Source: Planctomycetia bacterium
GTDB taxonomy: Bacteria > Planctomycetota > Planctomycetia > Planctomycetales > Planctomycetaceae
Direction of reading: 5' to 3'
DNA length: 62,502 nucleotides
NCBI GenBank assembly: GCA_016200145.1
Contig: JACQFH010000138.1
Coordinates: forward strand, 1 to 62,502
In this document: one piece after another, positions 18,101-26,900 of the stretch
Numbering within the stretch: the first letter of the stretch is position 1
Layout: each line of letters opens with the position of its first letter
The notes under the pieces: model-generated
What the model saw: the letters and a program-made list of their open reading frames with translations, nothing else
Told to the model about the DNA's origin: nothing
Database searches by the model: none
Made by a program: the position numbers and the translations under genes

Positions 18101-19432
18101 GCAGCCTTCCGGCAATCGCTCGTCGACGGCGAACCGAACCATCTGGCCGCATTGCTGGAGTTCGCCGCCAGGGCGTTCCGCCGTCCGCTGACGCCGGCCG
18201 AGTCGACCGAATTGCAAATCCTGTACGACCGCCTGCGGGGACAGGAAATTCCGCATGAAGAAGCGGTCCGGTTAACGTTGGCCCGAGTCCTGGTGGCGCC
18301 GGCGTTTCTGTACCGACTGGAGACGCCGCAGCCCAGTGCCGCCGCGACTCCCGTGAATGACTGGGAACTGGCGAGCAGGCTCAGTTATTTCCTGTGGTCC
18401 TCGCCGCCGGACGACGAACTGCGGCAGGTGGCCGCCGCGGGGAAACTCCGCAACACGGACACGCTGGTTTCACAGACCCGACGAATGCTGCGCGATCCCC
18501 GCACTCGACGGCTGGCGACCGAGTTCGCCTGCCAGTGGCTCCATATCTATGACTTCGACCGTCTGGACGAGAAGAGCGAACGGCACTTCCCGACGTTTTC
18601 TGCCCTGCGCGGCGCGATGTACGAGGAATCGATTCAGTTCTTTACGCACCTGTTTCAGGACGACGGCTCGGTCCTCGATATTCTCGACGCCGACTACACG
18701 TTTGTGAATGACGACCTGGCGCGCATGTACGGTCTCCCCGCCGGTCAGGCTGACCAGACAGAGAAAAAGGGGGACGAAGGCAACCAATCATCTGTCTGGC
18801 GACGCGTCGATGGCGTCAAACAATTCGGCCGTGGTGGGATTCTCGGTCAGGCGACGACACTCGCCAAGCAATCCGGCGCGTCGCGCACCAGCCCGATTCT
18901 CCGCGGCAACTGGATCAGCGAAGTGCTCCTGGGCGAACGTCTGCCCAGGCCGCCCAAGGATGTTCCCCGGCTTCCCGAGGACGAGAAAGACACCGCCGGG
19001 CTGACCGTCCGGCAACTTGTCGAGAAACACAGCAGCGACCCGAAATGCGCGGTCTGTCATCAGCGGATCGACGCGTTTGGGTTTTCACTGGAGGGGTTTG
19101 ATGCCATTGGTCGCCGGCGCGATAAGGATCTCGCCGACAGACCAATTGAAACCCGGGTCCGAACGATGGACGGGGCGGAATTCGATGGTCTCGATGGATT
19201 GCGGAAGCACCTGCTCACCGCGCGGCGAGATGCCTTCGTGCGACAGTTCTGCCGCAAGTTGCTGGGATATTCCCTGGGGCGTGCGGTGCAGCTTTCCGAC
19301 GAGCCGCTCCTGGACGAAATGCAGTCGAAGTTGAAAGCCAGCGATTACCAGATCGCGAGCGCCGTGGAGTCGATCGTCCGCAGCAGACAATTCCGCGAAA
19401 TCCGGGGCCGCGACTCGGCGTTCGACGAATAG
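15146..19432 (+). CDS. very long exported cytochrome-like DUF1592 protein
   Basis: This protein of about 1428 residues has a signal peptide (MRTRSRRMSLAVIAIGTMLL). A heme-type motif CQECH lies near residue 50, and DUF1587 appears as LRRLNNAEYTYTVRELTRV. A large central insertion of some 600 residues carries beta-rich segments. The canonical C-terminal order follows: DUF1595 (RAFRRPLTPAE), DUF1592 (LSYFLWSSPPDDEL), DUF1588 (KQSGASRTSPILRGNW; CAVCHQRIDAFGFSLEGFD) and DUF1585. The usual family length is nearer 700-900, so the insertion is notable. ATG 15146 gives the signal peptide; GTG 15116 is an alternative. No DUF1552 partner is adjacent; a lactonase gene follows 65 bp downstream. Confidence 0.88.
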   Translation: MRTRSRRMSLAVIAIGTMLLTRPAVAADEAELNALEKSYVSVIRPLVIKYCQECHSEKQAEADIDLVSITTLGDVRKHPQTWIKVREMLESGQMPPEEAKRPSDSERTQLIKWVRGYLTVEARAQAGDPGRVVLRRLNNAEYTYTVRELTRVGSLEPAREFPMDGAAGEGFTNAGNALVMSPALITKYLDAAKDISSHLVFLPDGFRFSPYTTRRDWTDETLTQIRDFYREFTDQSGGTQVNLQGIVSETNTGGRLPLEKYLAATVVERERLTSGSTTIANVARERGLNARYLEILWRSLNGSEPSLVLDGVRARWRTAKPDNVAALVTHIASWQNDLWKFSTVGHIGKVGGPKGWMEPVSPITARQEVRFKIPTSPDAEEVTLALVATDAGDGNDHDFVIWEKPRLVAPGRPDLLLRDVRDVTRELTARRGRIFARTAAYLNAADEAASAQGTADIPALARKHEVDADVLRAWLDYLGIGGGGPTRIEGHFTTKIGKTGGYDFINGWGTDATPWLIANSSDRHVRVPANMKPHGVAVHPSPTLRAAVGWRSPVAATMRVEARVTHAHPECGNGVTWSLELRRGAIRQRLATGTAQGNKEVKAPPVENLSIQAGDIVSLLIGQKDGNHACDSTAIDLKLTDTRENGRTWNLADDVSGDVQAGNPHADRFGTADVWHFYTEPDKGGGTFAPVIPAGSLLTKWQAAKGADRQKIANDVQTMLTAAPPAPKESPDAALYRQLASFGGPLLSAIPSRRESGQSDSPPATETRGTDFGPDPLLFGKHSDGHPIDPASLCVRAPAVIEMRLPADWVAGSEFVATGYLDPQAGAEGSVQLQVLPHKPSAESGLVLSGTKVTVANGQWTADNRRISFGTPILVAENSAARKRIEAAFTEFRNIFPAALCYTKIVPIDEVVTLTLYYREAHHLSRLMLDDAQRARLDRLWEELRYISQDSLTLVDALAQLIEYATQDADPKVFEPLRKPYADRAAAFRQSLVDGEPNHLAALLEFAARAFRRPLTPAESTELQILYDRLRGQEIPHEEAVRLTLARVLVAPAFLYRLETPQPSAAATPVNDWELASRLSYFLWSSPPDDELRQVAAAGKLRNTDTLVSQTRRMLRDPRTRRLATEFACQWLHIYDFDRLDEKSERHFPTFSALRGAMYEESIQFFTHLFQDDGSVLDILDADYTFVNDDLARMYGLPAGQADQTEKKGDEGNQSSVWRRVDGVKQFGRGGILGQATTLAKQSGASRTSPILRGNWISEVLLGERLPRPPKDVPRLPEDEKDTAGLTVRQLVEKHSSDPKCAVCHQRIDAFGFSLEGFDAIGRRRDKDLADRPIETRVRTMDGAEFDGLDGLRKHLLTARRDAFVRQFCRKLLGYSLGRAVQLSDEPLLDEMQSKLKASDYQIASAVESIVRSRQFREIRGRDSAFDE

Positions 19433-19497
19433 GACTCTTGCGACCAGAATGGATCACGATCCAGTCGTCATCACCATTTGAGAAAGAGCCGTTCATC

Positions 19498-20652
19498 ATG
19501 ATTCGAAGACCTTCTTCCGTTGTCACCTGGCTGTTCCTCATCACCCTTGGGCTCATTTCCGTGAATTCTTCCATGGCGAATGATGCCGCGACCGGGAAAG
19601 TTCGATTCTACATCGGGACCTACAACAGCAAGGCGAGCGAAGGCATTTATCGCTCGGAGCTGGATCTGGCGACAGGAAAGGTGTCGGAGCCGGTCCTGGC
19701 GGCACCGGCGAAAAATGCCTCGTTTCTGGCGATTCATCCGAACAAACGCTTTCTGTATGCGGTCAGCGAAGAGGGGGCGGGGGGAGTTGCGGCGTACGCA
19801 GTCAACCAGGAGACCGGAGATCTCACGTTGCTCGACCAGCAGTCGTCGGGCGGGGCGGGCCCCTGTCACCTGGTTGTCGACAAGCCAGGAACCCATGTGC
19901 TCGTTGCCAACTACAGCGGCGGAAACGCTGCCGTACTTCCCATCTCCGCTGACGGAAAGCTGGAACCGCGGAGCAGCCTTGTCCAGCACGAGCCGGTCAT
20001 CGGAAAGAACGACAAAAAGAAGGCGCCGCTCGCGCATTCCATCAATCTCGACGCCGCAGGCCGATTCGCGTTCGTCTGTGATGCGGGGGTCGACAAGGTC
20101 TTTATCTACCGGTACGACGCGACGAAAGGCGCGCTGACGCCGAACACTCCCCCGGCGGGACTTGTGGCGCCAGACGCCGCGCCTCGGCATTTCGCGTGGC
20201 GCCCCGACGGCAAGCAGGCGTACGCGATCAATGAATCGGAGCTCAGTGTCACCGTGTTCGACTATGACGCGAAAACCGGCGCGCTGACGGCCGTGCAGAC
20301 GATTTCCACCGTTCCCGAGGGAGTCGATCGCAAGGGATTCTCGACGGCGGAGGTTGTGGTCCACCCGTCGGGAAAGTTCGTTTACGGCTCCAATCGTGGT
20401 TATGACACGATTGCCGGATTCAAGGTGGATGCATCGAAGGGGAGGCTGACGACGATCGGCCAATTCGCGAAGGGAAGCATGAAAGTCCCGCGTAACTTCA
20501 ACATCGATCCCACGGGAACGTTTGCCCTCGTGGAGGGCCAGGACAGCGATAACATCGTCTCGTTCCGCATTGACCCGGAATCGGGGGAATTCCATCCCAC
20601 CAGCCATTCCATCAATGTGGGAAAGCCGGTCTGCATCAAGTTCGTTCGCTGA
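19498..20652 (+). CDS. exported lactonase family beta-propeller (Pgl/YbhE type)
   Basis: This 384-residue protein has a signal peptide (MIRRPSSVVTWLFLITLGLISV...) and a seven-bladed propeller of the 6-phosphogluconolactonase/YbhE type. Family features include FYIGTYNSKASEGIYRSELD near the N-terminus, GGAGPCHLVVDKPG, and the C-terminal FNIDPTGTFALVEGQDSDNIVSF. The cytosolic enzyme hydrolyses 6-phosphogluconolactone. The signal peptide here suggests a different, extracytoplasmic lactone or sugar substrate, so no gene symbol is given. ATG 19498 fits the signal peptide; upstream extension is not supported. It may be co-transcribed with the DUF1592 gene ending at 19432. Confidence 0.9.
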   Translation: MIRRPSSVVTWLFLITLGLISVNSSMANDAATGKVRFYIGTYNSKASEGIYRSELDLATGKVSEPVLAAPAKNASFLAIHPNKRFLYAVSEEGAGGVAAYAVNQETGDLTLLDQQSSGGAGPCHLVVDKPGTHVLVANYSGGNAAVLPISADGKLEPRSSLVQHEPVIGKNDKKKAPLAHSINLDAAGRFAFVCDAGVDKVFIYRYDATKGALTPNTPPAGLVAPDAAPRHFAWRPDGKQAYAINESELSVTVFDYDAKTGALTAVQTISTVPEGVDRKGFSTAEVVVHPSGKFVYGSNRGYDTIAGFKVDASKGRLTTIGQFAKGSMKVPRNFNIDPTGTFALVEGQDSDNIVSFRIDPESGEFHPTSHSINVGKPVCIKFVR

Positions 20653-20785
20653 AGAATGGCGTTATATCCGCTTCGTTTCATCGCCCGAGGATTGCATGGT
20701 GGCGGTCGTTTGACACTCCGGACATAATCGTTTGTACGCGGCCGCGCTGTGCCCGGGTCAGCATTCGCATTCTTGCAGCGGCAAA

Positions 20786-23700
20786 ATGGGCATCGAATCA
20801 GACGAATTCTCCGGCGCTCCAGGCGAAGCGCATTCTGTGGAGGCACCGCGCCAGAAACCCCTTGTTTTGCAGCCGTCCCGCGAAGCGCCAGCCGTCGAGG
20901 AGGATATTGAACAAGCCAGGCGGCAGGGGAACGCAGATGGCGTGACGCTGATCGGCAGCCAGTCGGAGCCCGCCGCCGACACGCAATTCGCAGCGACGCT
21001 GCTTTCCGGTGCGCCGCCGGAAATGTCGGGCGAAGACGTTTCGAGGCTCGCTCCGTGTCAGTCCTTCGGCGATTATGAAATTATCGCCGAGATTGCCCGC
21101 GGAGGCATGGGAGTCGTGTACAGAGCCCGCCAGAAAGGGCTCAATCGGATCGTGGCGCTGAAGGTTATTCTGGCGGGAAGCCATGCCGGCCGGGAAGACC
21201 TCGAACGATTCCGCACCGAAGCCGAGACCATTGCCCGCCTGCAGCACCCCAACATCGTTCAGATTCACGACGTCGGCGAACACGACGGTCTCCCGTATCT
21301 GAGTCTCGAGTACTGCGCCGGCGGCAGCCTGGCGCGAAAACTCGAAGGGACTCCGCTGCCGCCACAGGATGCGAGCGCGCTCATCAGCACGCTGGCCCGC
21401 GCCATGCACGCGGCGCATCAGGCCAGCGTCGTGCACCGCGACCTCAAACCTGCCAACGTGCTTTTCGCTGCCGACGGCACCCCCAAGATCACGGATTTCG
21501 GCCTGGCGAAAAAGCTCGACGACCAGGGCCAGACGCACACCGGCACCATCATGGGGACGCCTTCGTACATGGCTCCGGAGCAGGCTGCCGGAAAGCACCA
21601 CACGATCGGCCCCGCGGCCGACGTCTACGCGCTGGGAGCCGTGCTCTACGAATGCCTGACGGGCCGGCCGCCGTTCAAGGCGGCGACTCCGCTTGAAACC
21701 GTCATGCAGGTGCTGCATGACGAGCCGGTTGCGCCGCTGAAGATACAACCCCGCACCCCGCGCGACATCGATACGATCTGCATGAAGTGCCTGCACAAAG
21801 ACCCGTTGCGGCGCTACGCTTCAGCCGCCGAACTTGCCGACGACTTGACGCGATACCTGAACGATGAGCCCGTTCTGGCCAGGCCCGTGGGACGGATCGA
21901 GCGCACAGCACGCTGGTGCCGCAGGAATCCGGCACGGGCCATCTCGGCGGTACTGGGATTACTCGTGTTGGCCGGCGCCATCGTCGTGCCGATCGTGCTG
22001 GCCATACGGGAATCGCAGAACGCCGCCAGCCTGGCGAGCGCACAACAGAAAACTCAATCAGCACTGGACGAATCTCGCGCGGCGACTCGTCGTGCCCAGG
22101 ACGCGGAGCTCGAAAAGACCGAGAAGCTCTGGCAGTCGTATCTCGATCGGGCGCGAGCGGGTCGCGCCAGCCGCATCCTCGGACAGCGGTTCGACAGCCT
22201 CCAGGCGCTGCGCGAGGCCGCGCTGATCAGGCCGGATCGGAAGTTGCGGGATGAAGCCATCGCCAGCCTGGCCCTGGTGGATCTGCGGCCGGCCGGCCAG
22301 GGAGCCGTCTTCACGCCGCTCGATCGGCCGTTCAACGCGGCCGTGGGGACACTGACGGCGGTCGACCCGATTTCAGGCCGCGTCGCGCGGCAAAAGCGCA
22401 ATCTGGTGATTGTCGAATCGTCGCCGGGAAACCAGATCCTCGAACTGGCGCATCCCCGCGCACCGAATATCGTTCAATGGAGCCCCGACGGACGAATGCT
22501 GGCGGTTGCCTGCGACGACCGCGCGGTTTATCTGTGGAAAATCCCGGAAGGCCGGCTGCAGTCTTCGCTGGAGGGACTTCACTCGGGCCTGATGGGGATG
22601 GATTTTCGGCCAGACGGCAGCATGCTCGCCACTCACGGGTACGACGCAACCACGCGGTTGTGGGACCCTGTCTCAGGCCAGGTGCTGCTCAGGTCGCTGT
22701 CAGTCTTCATTCCGGGACCGTTCAGCCGCGACGGAAAGTTTTTGCACAACAACGGCCAGTTGCAGGAAGTTGCAGACGGCGCTGAATGCCGGGTGCTGCA
22801 CCACGGCGAACCGGGCAACCGGGGTCGCAATGCCGATTCGATTTCCGGTCCGTGGGAAGTGGAATTCTCGGGCGACGACAGAACGGTCGCGGCGTGGGGC
22901 GCCGATGGTCCTCGTTTGTGGGACGCCGAATTTGGCCGTGAGCTGGCATTCTTCACGCGCCGCCCCCTGACAGAGGGGGGCGGTTCCTTCATCGGAGCCA
23001 ATCGCCTGGGGTTTTCGGGTTCTTCCGGGGTGACGGTCCGCGAGCTTGTCATGTCGCCGGAGCATCCCGGCCGGATCGTTCTCGGCGAGCCGAAACGGAT
23101 CTGGCCCGAGGTGGGCCCGGGGTTCGTGTCTGCCCGAACGGGCGCAGTCCCTCCCACGATTCCGGAGAGCGCGCGGCGCATGCGGGCCAGCGCCGACGGG
23201 CGCTGGGTCGTGTTCGCACTGCCGGTGTCGAATCGCGCGATCGCGGTCCGCACTGATGAACCCCGCAACGTGCGTGTGCTCGACGGGCAGGTGACGTGCC
23301 AGTATGTGGCGATCAGTCCCGATGGGGCGTGGGTTGCCACGGGGAGCTGGTCGTGGTCGCCCCCTGTACCCGTCAAGATCTGGGACACCTCAAGCGGAAA
23401 AATGGTCCATGAGATCAAAGACAATCCCTTTGGGACCCTGCAGTTCACTCCCGACGGAAAGTGGCTCGTCATCGGATCGCAAACGGAATACCGCTTCTGG
23501 AAAGTCGGCACTTGGGAACTTGACCGCCAATTCAAACGTGCCAGCAACCTTCCCGGTCCTGCGGCCTTTTCGCCCGACGGGCGGCTGATGGCGATGTGCC
23601 CTTCGAACCTGGTCGTCCGGCTCGTCGACCCCCGCAATGGTGACGAGATCGCCACGTTGACGCCCCCCGAGCCGAAACTGATCTCTGAAATGAGTTTCAG

Positions 23701-23983
23701 CCACAACGGCGATCGTCTGGCCGTCGCGACCGAGAACAACTCGCTGTACCTGTGGGACCTGAGGGCGATTCGCGAAGAGCTGCGGCGGATGAACCTGGAC
23801 TGGGATCCGCCGCTCGAACCCCCGGCGAGCGCTCGCCCGACCACGCCCCTGCGAGCGCGGGGCATCGATCTCGTCACGCCCGTTTTGACTGATGAAGAGC
23901 TGCTGTCGGAGGCAGCGATCGGGGACAACTTGTCCGAAGACGAACAACGGCGACTGGTCCTGTTGCGCTCCAAACCGAATTGA
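20786..23983 (+). CDS. transmembrane Ser/Thr protein kinase with WD40-like sensor
   Basis: This 1065-residue protein has a low-complexity N-terminal region of about 95 residues. The Hanks-type kinase domain (about 96-355) shows the glycine loop IARGGMGVVY, Lys126 in VALKV, HRDLKPAN at 217-224, DFG at 237-239 and APEQ. A membrane helix at about 385-407 is followed by a short coiled coil, then degenerate WD40-like blades to about residue 1005 (examples: AVYLWKIPEGR, TRLWDPVSGQ, LYLWDLRAI). The fold plan matches the kinase at 2505 but the repeats are far more diverged. ATG 20786 was chosen; the alternative TTG 20732 adds an unlikely leader. A TTGACA-like element lies at 20710-20715, but no matching -10 was found. 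The next gene starts 9 bp after its stop. Confidence 0.92.
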   Translation: MGIESDEFSGAPGEAHSVEAPRQKPLVLQPSREAPAVEEDIEQARRQGNADGVTLIGSQSEPAADTQFAATLLSGAPPEMSGEDVSRLAPCQSFGDYEIIAEIARGGMGVVYRARQKGLNRIVALKVILAGSHAGREDLERFRTEAETIARLQHPNIVQIHDVGEHDGLPYLSLEYCAGGSLARKLEGTPLPPQDASALISTLARAMHAAHQASVVHRDLKPANVLFAADGTPKITDFGLAKKLDDQGQTHTGTIMGTPSYMAPEQAAGKHHTIGPAADVYALGAVLYECLTGRPPFKAATPLETVMQVLHDEPVAPLKIQPRTPRDIDTICMKCLHKDPLRRYASAAELADDLTRYLNDEPVLARPVGRIERTARWCRRNPARAISAVLGLLVLAGAIVVPIVLAIRESQNAASLASAQQKTQSALDESRAATRRAQDAELEKTEKLWQSYLDRARAGRASRILGQRFDSLQALREAALIRPDRKLRDEAIASLALVDLRPAGQGAVFTPLDRPFNAAVGTLTAVDPISGRVARQKRNLVIVESSPGNQILELAHPRAPNIVQWSPDGRMLAVACDDRAVYLWKIPEGRLQSSLEGLHSGLMGMDFRPDGSMLATHGYDATTRLWDPVSGQVLLRSLSVFIPGPFSRDGKFLHNNGQLQEVADGAECRVLHHGEPGNRGRNADSISGPWEVEFSGDDRTVAAWGADGPRLWDAEFGRELAFFTRRPLTEGGGSFIGANRLGFSGSSGVTVRELVMSPEHPGRIVLGEPKRIWPEVGPGFVSARTGAVPPTIPESARRMRASADGRWVVFALPVSNRAIAVRTDEPRNVRVLDGQVTCQYVAISPDGAWVATGSWSWSPPVPVKIWDTSSGKMVHEIKDNPFGTLQFTPDGKWLVIGSQTEYRFWKVGTWELDRQFKRASNLPGPAAFSPDGRLMAMCPSNLVVRLVDPRNGDEIATLTPPEPKLISEMSFSHNGDRLAVATENNSLYLWDLRAIREELRRMNLDWDPPLEPPASARPTTPLRARGIDLVTPVLTDEELLSEAAIGDNLSEDEQRRLVLLRSKPN

Positions 23984-23992
23984 GAGACCACC

Positions 23993-26900
23993 ATGAAATT
24001 GCGCTGCCTTATTCTCTCCGTGTGTCTGGCGTACCTTCCGGTCAGCCTCCGGGCCGAAGCGCCCCGGGTCGAGGTGATTGCCAAAACGGCCCGGGTCAAG
24101 GTCCGCCAGGAAACGGTGGCGACCGTGAAGAAGGGGGAGAAATTTCGCGTTTTGAACACGCAGGATGGCTGGGTGGCCATCTCGATCGGGGAGGGGGCCG
24201 CGCGCAAGACTGGCTGGATCCTCGCCAGCGCCGTGAGACTCGTCGCCGATCAGGCCGTCAGTGAAGATTCCGCGGCGCCCGACGAGCTGCTCGAAGTGCA
24301 CGTCGCCGTTGACCTCACTCAGATTCCGCCAAGTTATGGAAACCCGCAGTCCGGCGCGTTCTTCAAGTTGACGGTTCGCAACGACAGCAGCGAGCCGATC
24401 GACTTCAAGGTCGCGGATCTGGGGTTGCGCGTCGACGAACACGATCTGCCCCAAATGCCGTCCAGCCAGGCTCAAGCCTTCTACCAGCCGATCTTCATCG
24501 ACGCGGGGATGCGCACCCAGTCGCAGCCTGCGTCGCTTTCTTACCTGAAAGACGCCCGGCTGGCTCCGGGCGCGTCTGCCGAAGGCTGGATGGCTTTCAA
24601 CGTTGCCCGCTTTGGGCAGGAGATGTTTCAGCCGGGGGCGCTCGGCGCCAAGAATTGGCTGCTGCACGGCAAGATCGGCGTGCATCCCGTCAAGATTGAC
24701 ATGAAGAAGGCCGAGCTCGCGGCGCTCGGCGCCAAGGCCCGGCCTGCCACTGTCGATCGATCGGTGCAGGTGATCGAACTGGGCTCACGGCTCAATGCGC
24801 TGAACTCCGCGGCCCTGCTCGACGCGCTGCGCGCGGTTCCCCGCGACGACCGCGGCTGCGTCCTGGTCCTGAAAGGTCGAGAGTGCCTTGTTGACGGGCT
24901 CGCCATGCAGCACTTGCAGACCCAGATGTTTCAGATCGTCAACAACGGCCACATGCCTGTGATTTCAACCGAGGGGGGCACCGTCCAGAACATGGGCTAC
25001 GGCCTTTCGGGATACTTCGGTCCCGGGGCGATGTCGCACTACCCCTCTGAAGAGGCTGCCGTCATGGCAATCCTGGGCCGGCGCCCCGGCACCGGGCAGG
25101 TTCTGGTGAAGCACCTCGCCGATAAGTCGGCCGAAGTCCGCGGGTCTGCGGCCCAGGCGCTCACGGGACATCTCACCGAGCCCGATGTTGTCGCGGCCCT
25201 GGCGAAGTCCGTTTCCGATGAAGACGCCGGAGTGCGGATGAGGGTCGTCTCTGCGCTGGGAGGCTCGCCGTCCGCTCCGGGATCGCGGCAGGACGACTCG
25301 ATCGACACCGCCGCCCTGATCAAGGCGATGCACGACCCGGATCTTCAGGTGCGCGTCGCCGCCGCCGGAGTCGCGGCCGTCTTTCCCTGCACGACGGTTC
25401 GAGCTGAAACCATCAAGCTGCTCGACGACGCGCAGTTGGCGGTCAAAATGGCAGCGGCCACCAGCGCGGGCAGGCTGCAAGACCGCAATGCCGTTTCGAA
25501 ACTCGAGCTATTGCGGAAAGACGCCGACCCGCAGTTGAAGACCGCCGCCATTGACGCGCTCAAGGCGATAGGCGAGTTGACGCCCGTCGCCGCGGCACTC
25601 GCCAAGCTTGACGGCGGGTTCCTTCAGGACGCCGATTACGCCGAGCTGGGAAAGGCGAAAGAGAAAACCGCCGTGCCCGCTCTCATCGCGAGGCTCAGTG
25701 GAAACGACAATTATCAGGTGGGCTTCGCCGGGCGGACGCTCGGTGAGATCGGCGACGCGCGGGCCGTGCAGCCCCTGATCCAGGTGCTGCAATATGGCAA
25801 CCGTAATTACGGGATGCATGAAATCCCGCGCGCCCTGGGGAGGCTGGGGGACAAGCAGGCGATCGATCCGCTGCGCGGCTTGATCAAAATGTCGTCGCAG
25901 AACGTGCCGAACGATCTGCGACTGTCGGCCTTCGAGGGACTGCTGCTACTCAAAGCGCCCGATGCATTCGAAGTCGTCGCAGCCGAGCTCAAACAACTGG
26001 CCGCCACCGGCCGGATTCACGAGGCCGGCCAACTGCTGCCGGCGCTGGGACGCACGCGCGACGACCGGGCGATCGCCATCATCGAACCCCACCTCGATAA
26101 CCAGCAGACGTGCATCGCCGCCGCCGAGGCGCTGCTGCTCTTGCGGACCGCGAAATCGCTGGCCAGCCTGGAAAAGCGGCTGCTGTCGCGAGAGTTTGCG
26201 CAGGGCCAGATGATCATCATGAACCGCCAATGGACCAACGACGCCGCGTCGCGCGGCTTGCTCCGCAAATCCACTCGCAGCGCAAACGACGCGACGCGAA
26301 ACGCCGCGACAATCTGCCTGAATAATCTGAGTACCCGCTCCGCCGGGCCGCCGTCGCCGCCTTCACCCATCGGCCATGCCGCACCGGCGATCGGCGCGGA
26401 AGAGTGGATCAACGGCCCGGCACTCACGGCTTCCCACACGCAGGGGAAGGTCGTCGTCGTCATTCTCCCCGACGCGGCCCCGGGCTCGGTCCCCAGCCTG
26501 CCTGTCGAAGGTAACGCCTGGCTGCAGAAATTCGAAAAACAGGGACTGGTCGTCGTCGCCTTGTGCCATCGCGCCGGCTGGGCGTGGGACGCTGCCGAAA
26601 ATGATCTCGTCGTCCGGGCTGGAGTCGCCCCCGAAGAAGAACCGAAGGCCGTCGCAGAACTGGCGAAGGCCCGCGGCGCGAAGTACCGCGTCGGCCTGGC
26701 GCATGCCGGGCAGGATTTGCGCGAGGGGTTCGGCGGCCCTGCGGAACCGTTGCTGGCGGTGATCGATCGCGGCGGGGTCCTGCAGGCCGTTCGCCGGCTT
26801 GAAGCCGACGGCGGTGGCACGACCAACCTCGAGCCATTGCTCCAGGAACTGCTGGCCGAGCCCGCGACCGTGGCGAAATCGTCGGTTGCATCCAGTCCCC

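Noticed and set aside
22633-24207. 524-codon minus-strand frame
   Set aside because: Antisense to the WD40 part of the kinase and the start of the next gene.
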